From Terana coerulea (Eukaryota > Basidiomycota > Agaricomycetes > Polyporales > Phanerochaetaceae), in assembly GCA_024811115.1 (NCBI GenBank), contig JAKOGH010000005.1, positions 930,001-994,000 on the forward strand: a DNA stretch of 64,000 bases, read 5' to 3'. Positions 22,785-33,511 of this stretch are shown here, in pieces; within the stretch, counting starts at the first letter, position 1, and every line of letters starts with the position of its first letter. The notes under the pieces were generated by a model, which made no database searches, had not been told where the DNA came from, and was given only the letters and a program-made list of their open reading frames with translations. The position numbers and the translations under genes were made by a program.

Positions 22785-23773
22785 GCAGTCAGTCGGCAGC
22801 ACACTGCGTCGAGGTACGCTAAACTTATGCATCATAGACTATATCTTGGCTGAGTTGCTCTTTCAGCAGGTCTTTCTGCCAGCTCTGCGGGGCCCGCTCG
22901 GCCGGGTCCTTCTACACGTCTTCCGGTGCAATGGGAAGCAAGGCGGCAGTATGTTTCCTGCATTCTCTTGTTCTGTCAACAACGAGTGCTCAGATACAAG
23001 CTAGTGCCTCGTACAATCCTTTGACCTGGCTCCGAGAGACTCTCAGTCCGAAGCATCGTGAACGAGCCTCCGAGGAGGAACTTGCCATCGCTCGGAAGGA
23101 ACAGGTAGAGAAGGGACAAGCCAGCGTGTTCGAGTCGCTCCCGGAAGCTGTCGAGGAGGCTGCCCGTGAAGGTGCTAAGCTTGCGAGCATCACCAAAGGC
23201 AAAAGTACACCGAGGTGCGTCACACAGCCTCACAACTTCCAGTTTATACTCTGACGCTTCATTCCATGCAGCATAAATACTCCACTGCCAACTTCAAAAT
23301 CTCTCATCGGAAGCTCAATGACCTCGGACGACAAATTTCCGGCAAGCCTATCGACTCCGCCATCCTTCAAATGATGTTCAGCGAGAAGCGTGCCAGTAAC
23401 CGGTTGAAGAGCATGCTTGTAGTCGCCAAGGACCATGCCGTCCACAAGGGTTTGGAGGAGAAGAAGCTCGTCGTCTGTGCGTTTTTCCTTTCTCTTCACG
23501 TCGTCGTTCGCGGAAGCTCACGTGCGGTTAACAGCGCAAGCATGGGTGTCCAAGGGCCCGCACGTCCTCAAGCGCCTTGAGATCAAAGGCCGTGGCCGGA
23601 ACGGAATTAGGGAACATCCGGACTCAAGGCTGCACGTCATTCTGAAGGAAGGAAAGACGCGAGCGCAGCTTATGGAGGAGGAGCGCAAGAGGAAGCTGAA
23701 GCGGATAGTATCGGCTGGGCTCACCAGGGAGGACGTTCCCTTGCGGAATCCAGGACCTGCTTGGGCGTGGTAG
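22785..23773 (+). CDS. MRPL22: Mitochondrial large-subunit ribosomal protein uL22m
   Basis: Component of the mitochondrial 54S subunit lining the peptide exit tunnel. The start at 22785 (MQSVGSTLRR) would give a basic presequence; the second exon in its best frame reads RSFCQLCGARSAGSFYTSSG. The ribosomal core is HKYSTANFKISHRKLNDLGR, then ISGKPIDSAILQMMFSEKRA, SNRLKSMLVVAKDHAVHKG and, in the last exon (23535-23773), QAWVSKGPHVLKRLEIKGRG and LHVILKEGKT. Intron 23477-23534 closes cleanly. The junctions after exon 1 and before HKYSTANF do not close in phase, implying one-base errors there. The 45 bp intron starting at 22951 is a multiple of three and has no stop. The first two exons are the uncertain part. 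Confidence 0.8.
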
Positions 23774-23993
23774 ACTCATTACAGTTTTCATTTTGCTATT
23801 GCATACACCACCCGTTATATGTTGCTCGTGCAACAGCACACTTCATAATACCGGGCCCACTGTAATGCAGGCTGCCTCAGGTTGTAAATATCAAAGAAGC
23901 GCCGAATGTTGACACGCATCATGAGCGCTATTTTCGGTTCGCAGGTTACACGTCTGCGGTCGCGCGTACTGCTGCCAAACACCACAACCAACC

Positions 23994-25760
23994 ATGGCGG
24001 GACTCTGGCGGAGTCGACCCATACTGTTACTTCTGGGCTTGCTTTCGTCGTCTCTGGTCTTTGCTGAACACTCCTTTGAAAACACCGCCGTCGTGCGGAC
24101 GGTCGAACTCGGTGGATCTCTGGTGCACGTCACGACTACATACGCAGTCAAGGCACTCGAGGATGGTTCCAGCATCTACACGATAGCACTTGGAGAGGAG
24201 GAACAAAAGAAGACGAGCTGGATACAGGCGAAAGTGAAGGGGCAGTCTGTCCCGCTTCAGCTGGAACACTTCGGACTGAGCCCAAAGAGGTACGTGCTAC
24301 ACCCTTCACGCCGTGAACGTGAAGGAATAAAGACATCGCGTTTTGAAACTATAGCGGAGCCTACCTGTACGCTGTCGAGTTTCCCCAGCCTCTGAAGACT
24401 GGTGGTACAGCCAATCTTGTCGTTGAGACCGTGGAAACACATGCGACATACCCATGGCCTGCGGAGGCATCTCAGAAGGACGGACAGTCCTTGAAGTATG
24501 ATGCCGACCTCTTCGTACTCAGCCCATATCATACCGCTGTACAAAGGACAAAGATTAGGTGCGTACCTGCTCTTGTGCAATGAGTGCTCTTATTCACCTC
24601 CGTCAAGGTCGCCCTCACCGCAGATCCTCTCTCACACTACGCCGGATGGCCTGGGTGCATTCACGACAGACGCACCTGTGACCAAATCTGGAGCTACTCT
24701 TACCTACGGGCCCTACAACAATATCCCCGCTACCGCCAACCGGACGTTCATCGAGAGCACGCAGAAACACATCAGCGTGCACTACAGCTACCCCAACCCG
24801 ATCCTGGAGGTCACCAAGCTGGAGCGTGCCGCCGAGATATCCCACTGGGGTGCGAACCTAAACGTTCAGGACAACATTTGGTTGCATAATGCCGGCCCTG
24901 CGTAAGTTCCTGCCGCGCACTGCCGTCACATTGCTGCGGCCGCTGATTCTGTCTTCGGGTAGCCTCAAGGGCCACTTCTCGCGCCTCGAGTTCCAGACGC
25001 AGAACCACTACAACCGCCTTTCTCCCCACACGCTCGTCTCGCTGGGCCTGCACCTTCCCCCCGGCGTGCACGATGTCTACTACTACGATCTCAACGGGAA
25101 CGTGTCGACTTCTCGCCTGCGGGAGGCGCCGTCCGTTCCGAAGGGATCGAACAGCAACCAATTCACGCTCTTCGAGATGCGACCCCGGTACCCCGTGATG
25201 GGTCAGTGGAACTATAGCTTCACGCTGGGCTGGGATTCCCCTCTGGGTGATTATGCGGGGTGGGACAAGGAGTCTGGCAGCTACCTCGTTGGCGTGCCCG
25301 TGCAGACCCTGGTTCCCGGCGCAGTGGTAGACGAAGCGGAGATCAAGATTATCCTTCCAGAAGGGGCAACGTGAGTCCTTGCTTATCGGGCATGTCTTAC
25401 ACAAGGTGTCGGCGTACTCACGACCCTTGCAGGGACATTAAATTCTATCCGCCCTTCCCGGCGGAAGTGAACACTATTTCCAACCATATCACGTACTTGG
25501 ACACGACCGGCCGGCCAGCTATCATGTTGAAGTATCAGCAACTCACTGATAAACATACCGGGGTGATCTATGTGAGAACACCCGACCACTCCTTGTATTC
25601 TGGAACACTGACTCGAGTACGGTGCTCATGCGTTTAGGTGTCCTACAAAGTTCCGTTCTCAGCGCATCTGACCAAGCCGCTCGCAGTCGCCACGGCGCTG
25701 ATGGGCGTTTTTGTTCTCGCCTTCGCGTGGAAGCGCGTAGACACACGCATCCAGAAGTAG
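23994..25760 (+). CDS. OST1: Oligosaccharyltransferase subunit OST1 (ribophorin I)
   Basis: Type I ER membrane subunit of the complex that transfers the Glc3Man9GlcNAc2 glycan to asparagine. Six exons: 23994-24289, 24355-24558, 24608-24901, 24963-25370, 25433-25571, 25638-25760; all phases close. Signal peptide PILLLLGLLSSSLVFAE; lumenal repeats with AYLYAVEFPQPL, YDADLFVLSPYHTAVQRTKI, HISVHYSYPNPILEVTKLER and GHFSRLEFQTQNHYNR; the typical RPRYPVMGQWNYSFTLGW-like region (here RPRYPVMGQWNYSFTLGWD); one C-terminal membrane segment (AVATALMGVFVLAFAW) and a short basic tail (KRVDTRIQK). Length about 486 residues, as expected for the fungal family. No frame break, so it is a good control for the quality of this stretch. 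Confidence 0.93.
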
Positions 25761-25887
25761 GGCTGTTTACCACCGCATGTCCTCTGGATGAAAAGAAAAA
25801 GATTCTTGCTTGCCATGACAATCGCGGGAACACTGATGCGCGTGAACTGAGCTGCAATGCATGTGTGGAGTATAATGTTGTACATGT

Positions 25888-26595
25888 CTATATGGCAAGA
25901 CTGGACCCTGCGTTACGGACCATCCCGCAGGAAGCTGTGAACGGTGAACAGAGAACATCCTGGCGGAGTCGCAGACCTGGAGAATGGATATGAGCATCGC
26001 GATCTACGGCATTGCTCGATCCTACTAACCCTTTCAAAAACAAAAACAGACCCATCAGGCCGTTCGTGTCTTGGCACGAGTAGTAGACTCCGCTATTGTG
26101 CGCTGACCCTTGTTCGTAGAACAGCTGCGTCCCCTGCCACCGCCAGCCTCCACCTTTGACTCCTTCGCGCTTACGCCCGACGACGACTTGCAACGGCAAG
26201 TGAGACGTCAGCGTCGAGTTCAGAACGTTGACGGGGTAGATCGTCGATGCGTTGTGGAATTGCCACAGCTGGTTGTTGTGAATGTAGAACAAGGGCGGCG
26301 ACTTGTCTGTCTGGATCGTCACATTTCCTGGGTCGCCTGCGCGAGTTCTTAATCAATGCTGAACCCGATGATTGGACGCTAACCCGGACATACCGTGGGG
26401 CGCGTTGATCCTGACATAGTGCGGATATGTACTGTCTACGACAGCGGGGCCAAGGGCCTGCAACGTAGTCATGCCCGGCACCAACGAGCCGATCGCATCC
26501 CAGTTGGTCACTCCTTCGAACGACGGTATGGCCAGTACAGACAAGCACCAAGCGCACACTGAAAAGAGCGCAAGTGTTCTCTCGATGAGAGACAT
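25888..26595 (-). CDS. Small secreted protein of unknown function
   Basis: Two exons: 26595 to about 26395, then about 26342 to 25888 (the intron has a GTATGT donor and a CGCAG acceptor). A signal peptide (LALFSVCAWCLSVLA) is followed by a domain with YPHYVRINAPHGDPGNVTIQ and a C-terminal half with FYIHNNQLWQFHNASTIYP and YYSCQDTNGLMGLFLFLKG. Several N-glycosylation sequons are visible (NVT, NAS, NST). The final 45 residues beyond LFLFLKG look unlike the rest, and a GTTAGT donor lies there, so the true C-terminus may be spliced differently. Family members of this type are common in agaricomycete secretomes, but I know no assigned function. Confidence 0.65.
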
Positions 26596-27174
26596 GCTTG
26601 TGGAGGTCGGCGAGACGGCGGTTCAGCAGGGCTACCGTCGACGTTGCCTGAGGCTTATATGCTCCACGTATACCCCGCCATTGTGCACATGTTGTAGGCT
26701 CACTACCGGAGAAATAGAGTGAGTAGAAGGTCTTGACGACATGGGAAGGGTTCGCGGGTCCGAAGGATGCACAATTTGAGTAAGTGCGGGAGCCAAGTGA
26801 CCCTACGTTTCCGAGGATTCATGAAGTGAGAGGCTGAGGCCACGTATGCCTTTGCTTTTAAAGTCATATGACCGCCCTCAGCCGGTTTTGACGTGTTCAG
26901 AATCGGTTGGAATAACTGAGGAGATGCCTCGGAGGAAGTCTGGTCGCTTTGAATTTGACGGCGACTTTGACTGGAGCGCCCAAGCGCGGTAATTGTTTGC
27001 GCGAGCCAAACATCACGTCGCCACGTGCGGCGCGTCATGCCCTTTTGGGTAGCGGTTGGTGGTCTGAACCCAACCACGGTGGCCACATTCGTTTTGTTTG
27101 CCTTGGGCATGTAAATACACTTCAAGATTCAACCCCTTTCTTTTGTACATATTTTGTGCTTCAAATCCCTCAAG
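26596..27174. other. Divergent promoter region between secreted-protein and BRCT genes
   Basis: 579 bp with no gene seen. On the minus strand it contains a TATA-like element near the secreted-protein start. Confidence 0.45.
26654..26660 (-). promoter_or_regulatory. Candidate TATA box of the secreted-protein gene
   Basis: ATATAAG on the minus strand about 60 bp upstream of the ATG at 26595, a spacing compatible with a short leader. Confidence 0.4.
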
Positions 27175-28145
27175 ATGGACAAGTTCGTTACCGTGATCAA
27201 ACCCTCAGCAAGAACTCTCGCCGCCGAGCTCGAAGGCAACAAGCCCGTGGGAGGAAGACAGAGCAAGCAGAAAGCACGGCCTGCATATAGGTACAACCCG
27301 TATACGGACGCGAAAGCCAACGAAAGACAGCCGGGGGACTGGAAGGAAAAACGAAGGGTAGAGAAGTACCGCCGTCTCCCTCGATGTTCATAGGCACCCG
27401 AGTTGCGCTAACGGCATTTCCCCGCAGTCTACTTGCGCCGTTGGTCGAGAACGACGTTAAGCCCTCCGCATCTGTGTTGACCAAACATCTTCTCAACACC
27501 CTTAGCGACGCATCCAATCCGATTACGCACTCCGACATATACCATCGCTCAGGTTAGTCCAATCCTGGCACAATACACCGGCACACTCGGCGTGCTGAAA
27601 AACTTTGTCAGACTATGTCACCTCTACCGCTACTGGTCATCAGCGCTCGGACGGCCGTGGCAACCTCAAGGCATATTTTAAGGATCGCAGCAAGAAGCTT
27701 GCAGAGCAATTGCCGGGGCAACCCTCAACCCCTGTGGGCGCAGTGCTAAGAGGTGTCCGCGTATACATCGACGGGTATCTTGCAAATTCTACCGACATAG
27801 AAATGAAGAGAATTGTTAAGGAGGCAGGCGGTCAAGTCTTGTTAGTGCTCCACGCCTACGGCCCTTCATACCACCGTTGAACTGAAATGTAGATACGCCG
27901 CCTCTGGTGCGACACACATCCTCACATCTCAGCAGCTGAGCGGCTCGAAGACGCATAAGATTCTTACCGCGAAGATGAGGGGGATTGTGCATGTCGTCCG
28001 GCCAGAATGGATTACCGACAGCATCGACGCTGGGAAGAGAATGCCCGAACGCCCCTACTCCGCTCTTCAGAACGCCACCTCGAAAAAGATTCACGATATG
28101 GTCGCGGCAGGCTCCTCCCGAGAAGCCCCTATTGAACTAGACTAA
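27175..28145 (+). CDS. Stand-alone BRCT-domain protein (REV1-BRCT-like)
   Basis: Exons 27175-27357, 27428-27552, 27612-27840, 27893-28145. The N-terminal half is basic and disordered (KQKARPAYRYNPYTDAKAN). The C-terminal half is one BRCT domain: LRGVRVYIDGYLANSTDIEM, then KRIVKEAGGQVLYAASGATH, ILTSQQLSGSKTHKI and the diagnostic tryptophan in VHVVRPEWITDSIDAGKRMP. The order and wording resemble the N-terminal BRCT of the translesion polymerase scaffold REV1, but the gene ends 40 residues later with PIELD and no UmuC polymerase follows in the next 1.7 kb. The first intron closes only if the GGG run at 27356-27358 is one base too long. A phosphopeptide- or DNA-damage-related role is inferred from the domain only. 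Confidence 0.75.
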
Positions 28146-29866
28146 CTCTGGCCCAGGACTGCATCTTTGCTCAATGTACAGCCATACGGACGAAATGCAT
28201 CCTTGTATCAATACCAGTTGAGTTGAACGAGGATCACCGCCCACCTCATCAGAGAAGCTCTTCCAGATTTGCTTGGCTCTTGTCTTTTTGTCAGGGATGT
28301 CCATTGTTAACCATAGCCTACTGCCAGAGTTAGTCTAGACGCAGGGCTCCCCACACTCGGTCGGTCGCGGAAGCAACCACCGCGCATGATCCACCGGATG
28401 ATCTGCAATCTCTTAAGAGTGTGTGTCATTTTCCTGTTAAAAATGAAAACGCTGAGTTCGAGTTGCAGCTCCGCTGAAAGAGTCTTCGGCGTGACGCCTG
28501 CTATGCAGGCAGCTTGCCTCCCATGTACGTCCATTACCTAGGACCCGGGACAGCCTGATAATCAGGGACGCTGTGGCCTATTCCAGATCTTTACCCAGCA
28601 TACATTACGACCGCGATGATATCAGCCGCCGGCCCTGATCCTTTGTCCGGTCAAGAGAAAACATATGAGGCTGGGTGAATATATCGCGTATCATGGGTGT
28701 ATTGAATACGTGTATTCCTTCAACGTGTGCAGCAACGAGTAGCCGGAATGGCCGAGCATTTCATTCCGAGAACTTACGGGCGCATGCACCCCCACCCCCT
28801 CTCCATCCAAGGTACTAACCACATTTCCTCTATTGACGGATAAAAGTTGACCATTGGTTCAGCGTCGCTCGGTGCACACATTCAATCGGCCGTTTACACC
28901 CGTAGAAGATGTCGTATTGTGCTCCTATATCATTGCTCTGTGGCATGTCTACGGACTATGTACAAGCGCAACAGAAAGCCCTGCATGGCGCGCGTTGTTG
29001 AAAAAGAAAATCTCAGTTGCGCTCATCCTTGATGTGGCAGAAGTCGACAAAAATAACACCGAAGCTGGTGAGAATCTCGCATCGGAGCGCTACACCTTCA
29101 AACACGGTCCCATAAGGACATCCGCGAATCTAAAGTCGGCGAGTAGAATAATTCCCTGTCAATTCAATCTTATGAGGTGATTTCATTGTAACCTAACTCG
29201 ACGTCGGCTCGGACAGTCACCGCTCTACCATTTTCATCAGTGGATGGACGCGCAGACAATGGCGGAGGTAGACATTACGTTCAATCAGCTATCGTGCCGC
29301 CGGAGTGCATCTGACTGGCTGTCGACTCAGCGAATACTGATTCGCGCACCATGCCGATGATAAAACATATGTATCAGAGCGCTGCCCCGCCCGCGGCTCG
29401 TCCGCACAGCTTTACAGTTATCTTCCGGTTCCGAGTTCACAGGAAAACTGTTGCTTCTTGACGAGTAGAATATTCTGCAACAAGCATTGCAGGCCCTGAA
29501 GTTCGTAACTGCTTGCAGTAAACTTAGGTGGACTGCAGACGTCAATTTTCTCAACATCAGGGCCTCTGTACTTGACACTGGCAGTCAGAGTCGTCTGCAA
29601 AATTCAAAGGCGCTATATAAGGAAGCATATTGCCGGGTGACTTGCCGCGGCTGCAAGCGTGCCGGCAGACCGCGACCAGGCACACGACGCCATAACGAGG
29701 CAACGCCACGTGGAAGGAGTGACCGCCGTCATTCTGCTGCAGCAGGTGCTCAGTTATGTTCACCACTACCACCTCTTCATCTATTGTATTCTGCTCACCT
29801 GAAAACCTCTCACATACACCTTCATTTATACCCTAATTATCTACTTGAGATTCCACGGCTGCGCCC
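28146..29866. other. Intergenic region upstream of EFR3
   Basis: 1.7 kb with no supported gene. A 108-codon plus-strand frame at 28854-29180 has no recognisable domain and no clear splice partner. A TATA-like element lies at 29614. Confidence 0.45.
29614..29620 (+). promoter_or_regulatory. Candidate TATA box of EFR3
   Basis: TATATAA about 250 bp before the EFR3 ATG, followed by a CT-rich leader from about 29765. Confidence 0.3.
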
Positions 29867-32800
29867 ATGCATCTCCCGTTCACCCCCAACCACGTCCAAC
29901 TCATCTCGGCATGCTACCCTCCAAATGCAGCCCTCCTCACTGCAGGCCCAGATTACCGACCAAACTCGCAGGAGCTGTCTCGTATGACATATTATGCCTC
30001 GAATCGTCCAGGAAAGATCAATAAACTGGCCAGCGAGCTGGAGAAGCGCGTGAGGCTTGATAGTCGGAAGGCGAAAGCTGGTAACATCCGTGCACGCTCG
30101 TACGTCCGCTTGAGGGGTTCAAACTACTCGAATGGTTGACTTTATATCATTCAGATCCTTGCTTATAACCCTTGCAATCATCAAAGCTTTGGCGACAGAG
30201 TGCCGCCGCGACCTCCCACTCTTGACGGCATCCCTATTGGCATCCGTGAATGTGACACTTCAGTCCTTGTCCTCAGACATAGAGATTTGTGCAAGAGCCG
30301 GGAGCGTCGTGAGTCAAGGTGTATCAAAGCATGTGTGCTCGCTGACGACTGCTAGTTCACCGCCTGGACAACCTACACCGATGGTCATCTCATAGGGGTG
30401 GACCAGTCAATCACGCAAGACTACATGTCATGCTTGGAAATATTTACGAGGCTGGGAAGGACTGAATCCCAAGATCAAGAGGTCATGTGTCGGTACGTCA
30501 ACTCACTAGACTGGTCTTGCCTCAACACTCAAGCGTACGTAGAACACGGCTAGTCGGACTCGCTGCATTAACGGGAGTGGTCACGTCGGAAGCCTTGTAC
30601 CACTCAACGCCACAGTTGAAGACACAAGTCTCAGCGTTTATGCCGGCACTTGTCGTGCCTCTTTTGGAGGTTGAAGTGTCAACTTTGAATGAGGAGTGAG
30701 TCGTATGCGACATATCCCCCTTCTCCGCTCACTGCTTTTAGAGTCGCCGAGTTGAAGACACAACCAACTTCACCATATCTTAGCGACTTCCGCAGCAGAC
30801 CGCCTATGGAACGACGCGCGACCTCTATACATCTTCATATCACAGGGGAAATGGGCCCCACCCGCAAAGACGTCGCAAATGCCGCCATGCGTGCATTATC
30901 TGCCCTCTTTGAACATTCCAATGGATCGCAAGCTGGGTCCTCCCTGCAGGCAGCGTTATCCTGTCTCAACGATACCGGGGCCTGGGACAAAGTTGACCAC
31001 TGCCGATGGCTTGCCGTAAGAGCTGCGGAATGGACGCAGTATCAATACAGATATGCAATTCCAACGAGGCTCGTGGAATGCCTCGTGCAGCAACAAGACG
31101 CTCCGCAAGCTACCAGTCAACACAGGACTCTGGCGGGCATGATAACCGCTGTCTTTGTTTCGCCCACACCCCTTGTTAACTTGTCGACCTCCGACATCAT
31201 CTCCAGCCTCATCACAGTTGTGCTGCGGAGAGTATCGAAGGACCCAGAAGATACCCTCCTGCCAGCTTTGGTAGAAAGCATCGCCTCGTTGGGGACACAT
31301 GTCTACTACGCCGACCAGATCCAGGACCTTGCCGGGGAACTTATCAGTCGGCTTGTCGTGGTGGAAACAAGTGGTGTGCTCGTCGGAGGGAAAGCTGACC
31401 TTGGTCGAGCACGGGCCCAGGCCGTACGCTGTCTCCTAGCTGGACTGCTGGGCCTGATACATGCCGCCGAGATGCACGACATTGCGAAGGAAGACGGGGA
31501 CGACGTGAAGATCACACCGAAGCCGGGCGTCAGCGGCGCCCTCATGGAGGCAGCCCTCACCGTGCAGATTGACGGCGACGCGAAAACTCCCGCGATTGGA
31601 CGGCCACCCCAAGCCTGCGCGGAGGACGAACGTCTCGCCTGAAGTCTGGCAAGACACCCTCTCGTTACTTTGTGACAGCGATTACTCGGTGCGTGCCGAC
31701 TACGCCGCAACTCTGGCGACATACCTAGAGAAGGAGATCCCGAAGCTGTGGGACGTCGCGGATGTTGATGGCGTGAAGCGGATTCGGCCGCTTGCGGAGG
31801 GGCTCTCACAGCAGGCGACCGTCAACTTCAGCGTCCTGTACGGCGACAACACCACCAGATTCCTCAACGCACTCCACGCCCATGTGTACGCGTTGGCGAC
31901 ATCCTCAAGTCTGGGTGCCACGACGCAGACCTCATCGACCCCTTCATCGCAGCGGTCTGTCAATGGTGACACGCCAACACCAGACGATGCGACGCAGAAC
32001 GAGCAAGACGCTGCCGAGGAGCCCGCACCGAGCCGGCGATCTCTGGCAATACCGCGATCGAGGAAGATGTCAACGATGCAACGGCTGCTCCGCCACGCTC
32101 CCTCAAAACTTACATCTTTTGGTAACGTCCCAGCGACGCTATCAGATTATGGAAACATCCTTGCGGCGCTGAAGGCTGCCCACACGAACCTACCTGTTCG
32201 TGGCCTGATTACAGGCGTGCCCATGCTGCTGGCGTTGGATGGCGCATTACAAGGGGAGACGCCTAATGACCCCGCATCCGTGCAGCGCATACAGGCCATC
32301 AGAGAGGTGCTCGCGTCGGCGTGGCTGACCATCGGGAAAGTATGGGATTGCCCACAGGTCACGGAGCTAGCACAGAAGGTACGTGGCAAAACCCACATTG
32401 GAGCTGCACGGAAATTAACGTTTGATTTGTAGGCCCTCCCATCTGGCTTTATCAGCCGACTGCCTACTGTGCTGGATGCTAAACCTGCCACATTCCCACC
32501 ACCGCCAGAACCCGTTTCTCTCTCCGGATGCAACGGTCGAGAATTCTGTACATGCTCTGGACTCAGAAGCTCTGCTTATGGCCCTTGTGTCAAGCGAGAC
32601 CGTGCAGGACGCGACTGGCCTAGATCGCCAAGGTCTCCTTCGAAAACTTGACCGCGCCATGGACGGCGGAATCTGCATTCAATGACTGTGAGTCGTTCGT
32701 AATTTCTAGCTGAAGTGTCACATTAATCGTATGCATGCCTGGCAGCCATCGAAGCTCAGTCACCTAGCGTGGACCTGCGGAACGGCGACACGCTCTCGCC

Positions 32801-33238
32801 CATGGTCAAGGTGTCCCCCGCCTTCATGCACATCGAGAACCTCTCGCGCGCCAGCCTCGCGCGGTCCGCCCGCGGCGTCGGCGTGACCGACTTGCGCGAG
32901 GCCCTGCAGGGCCGGAGCAGCCTCTCGAACCCGAACCTGCGCGACCCGTCGATCTCGACGCTGGAGCACAGCTCCGCGGCGCACGGCGAGTTGCTGAAGC
33001 TCACGCCGGTGCGCTCGCGCCCGCAGACGCGGAGCAAGCTCGCGGGGCCGGGCGAGGTGAAGGACGTGTTGAACAAGCTCGGTATCGGCAAGGCGAACGG
33101 GAGCGGGATGTTGAAGCCGTCATTCACGTCCAAGAAAGCTGAGAGCAAGTATGTTGCATCTAGTCTGGCGAGATCCATGATTAACTGAGCTGCCATAGGA
33201 TAATACCATCCACCCTGACACCGCCGTATAAAACTTGA
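29867..33238 (+). CDS. EFR3: EFR3, plasma-membrane scaffold for PI4-kinase
   Basis: Armadillo/HEAT-like protein that anchors the Stt4-Ypp1 phosphatidylinositol 4-kinase complex at the plasma membrane. Eight exons: 29867-30099, 30155-30308, 30356-30492, 30543-30695, 30742-32378, 32433-32687, 32746-33148, 33199-33238 (about 1000 residues). Strong N-terminal block HVQLISACYPPNAALLTAGP, then LSRMTYYASNRPGKINKLAS and CRRDLPLLTASLLASVNVTL; FTAWTTYTDGHLIGVDQSI follows the second intron. The middle carries helical repeats; the C-terminus is basic and Ser-rich (LARSARGVGVTDLREALQGR). The frame changes near 31577 (AAAA, one extra), near 32519 (TC run) and near 32657. Convergent with VPS52, 273 bp apart. 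EFR3 works upstream of PI4P-dependent signalling and thus close to the YPK1-type kinase at the left of the window, although no gene-order link is implied. Confidence 0.88.
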
Positions 33239-33511
33239 GCTCGAGTCACTGTTGTCCATTGGCCACTTGCATTACTTTTTACTTTCCCTTTCTATATCGG
33301 TTCGATAGAGGACGATGGATCAAACATTCTCTTATCCCATGGTTCGCTGCCCCCACATCTTGTATTTGCTTACACCTAATATTCTTGACGTTCTTCCATC
33401 GCATTTCAGTAGCTCTGAATCCATCCATTACTAAAATCAAAGCAATATTTCACGCAAGTAGATCAGCTGTCTGGCATCTTATACTTCCACAAAACGCAAC
33501 CAACGTAGTAT

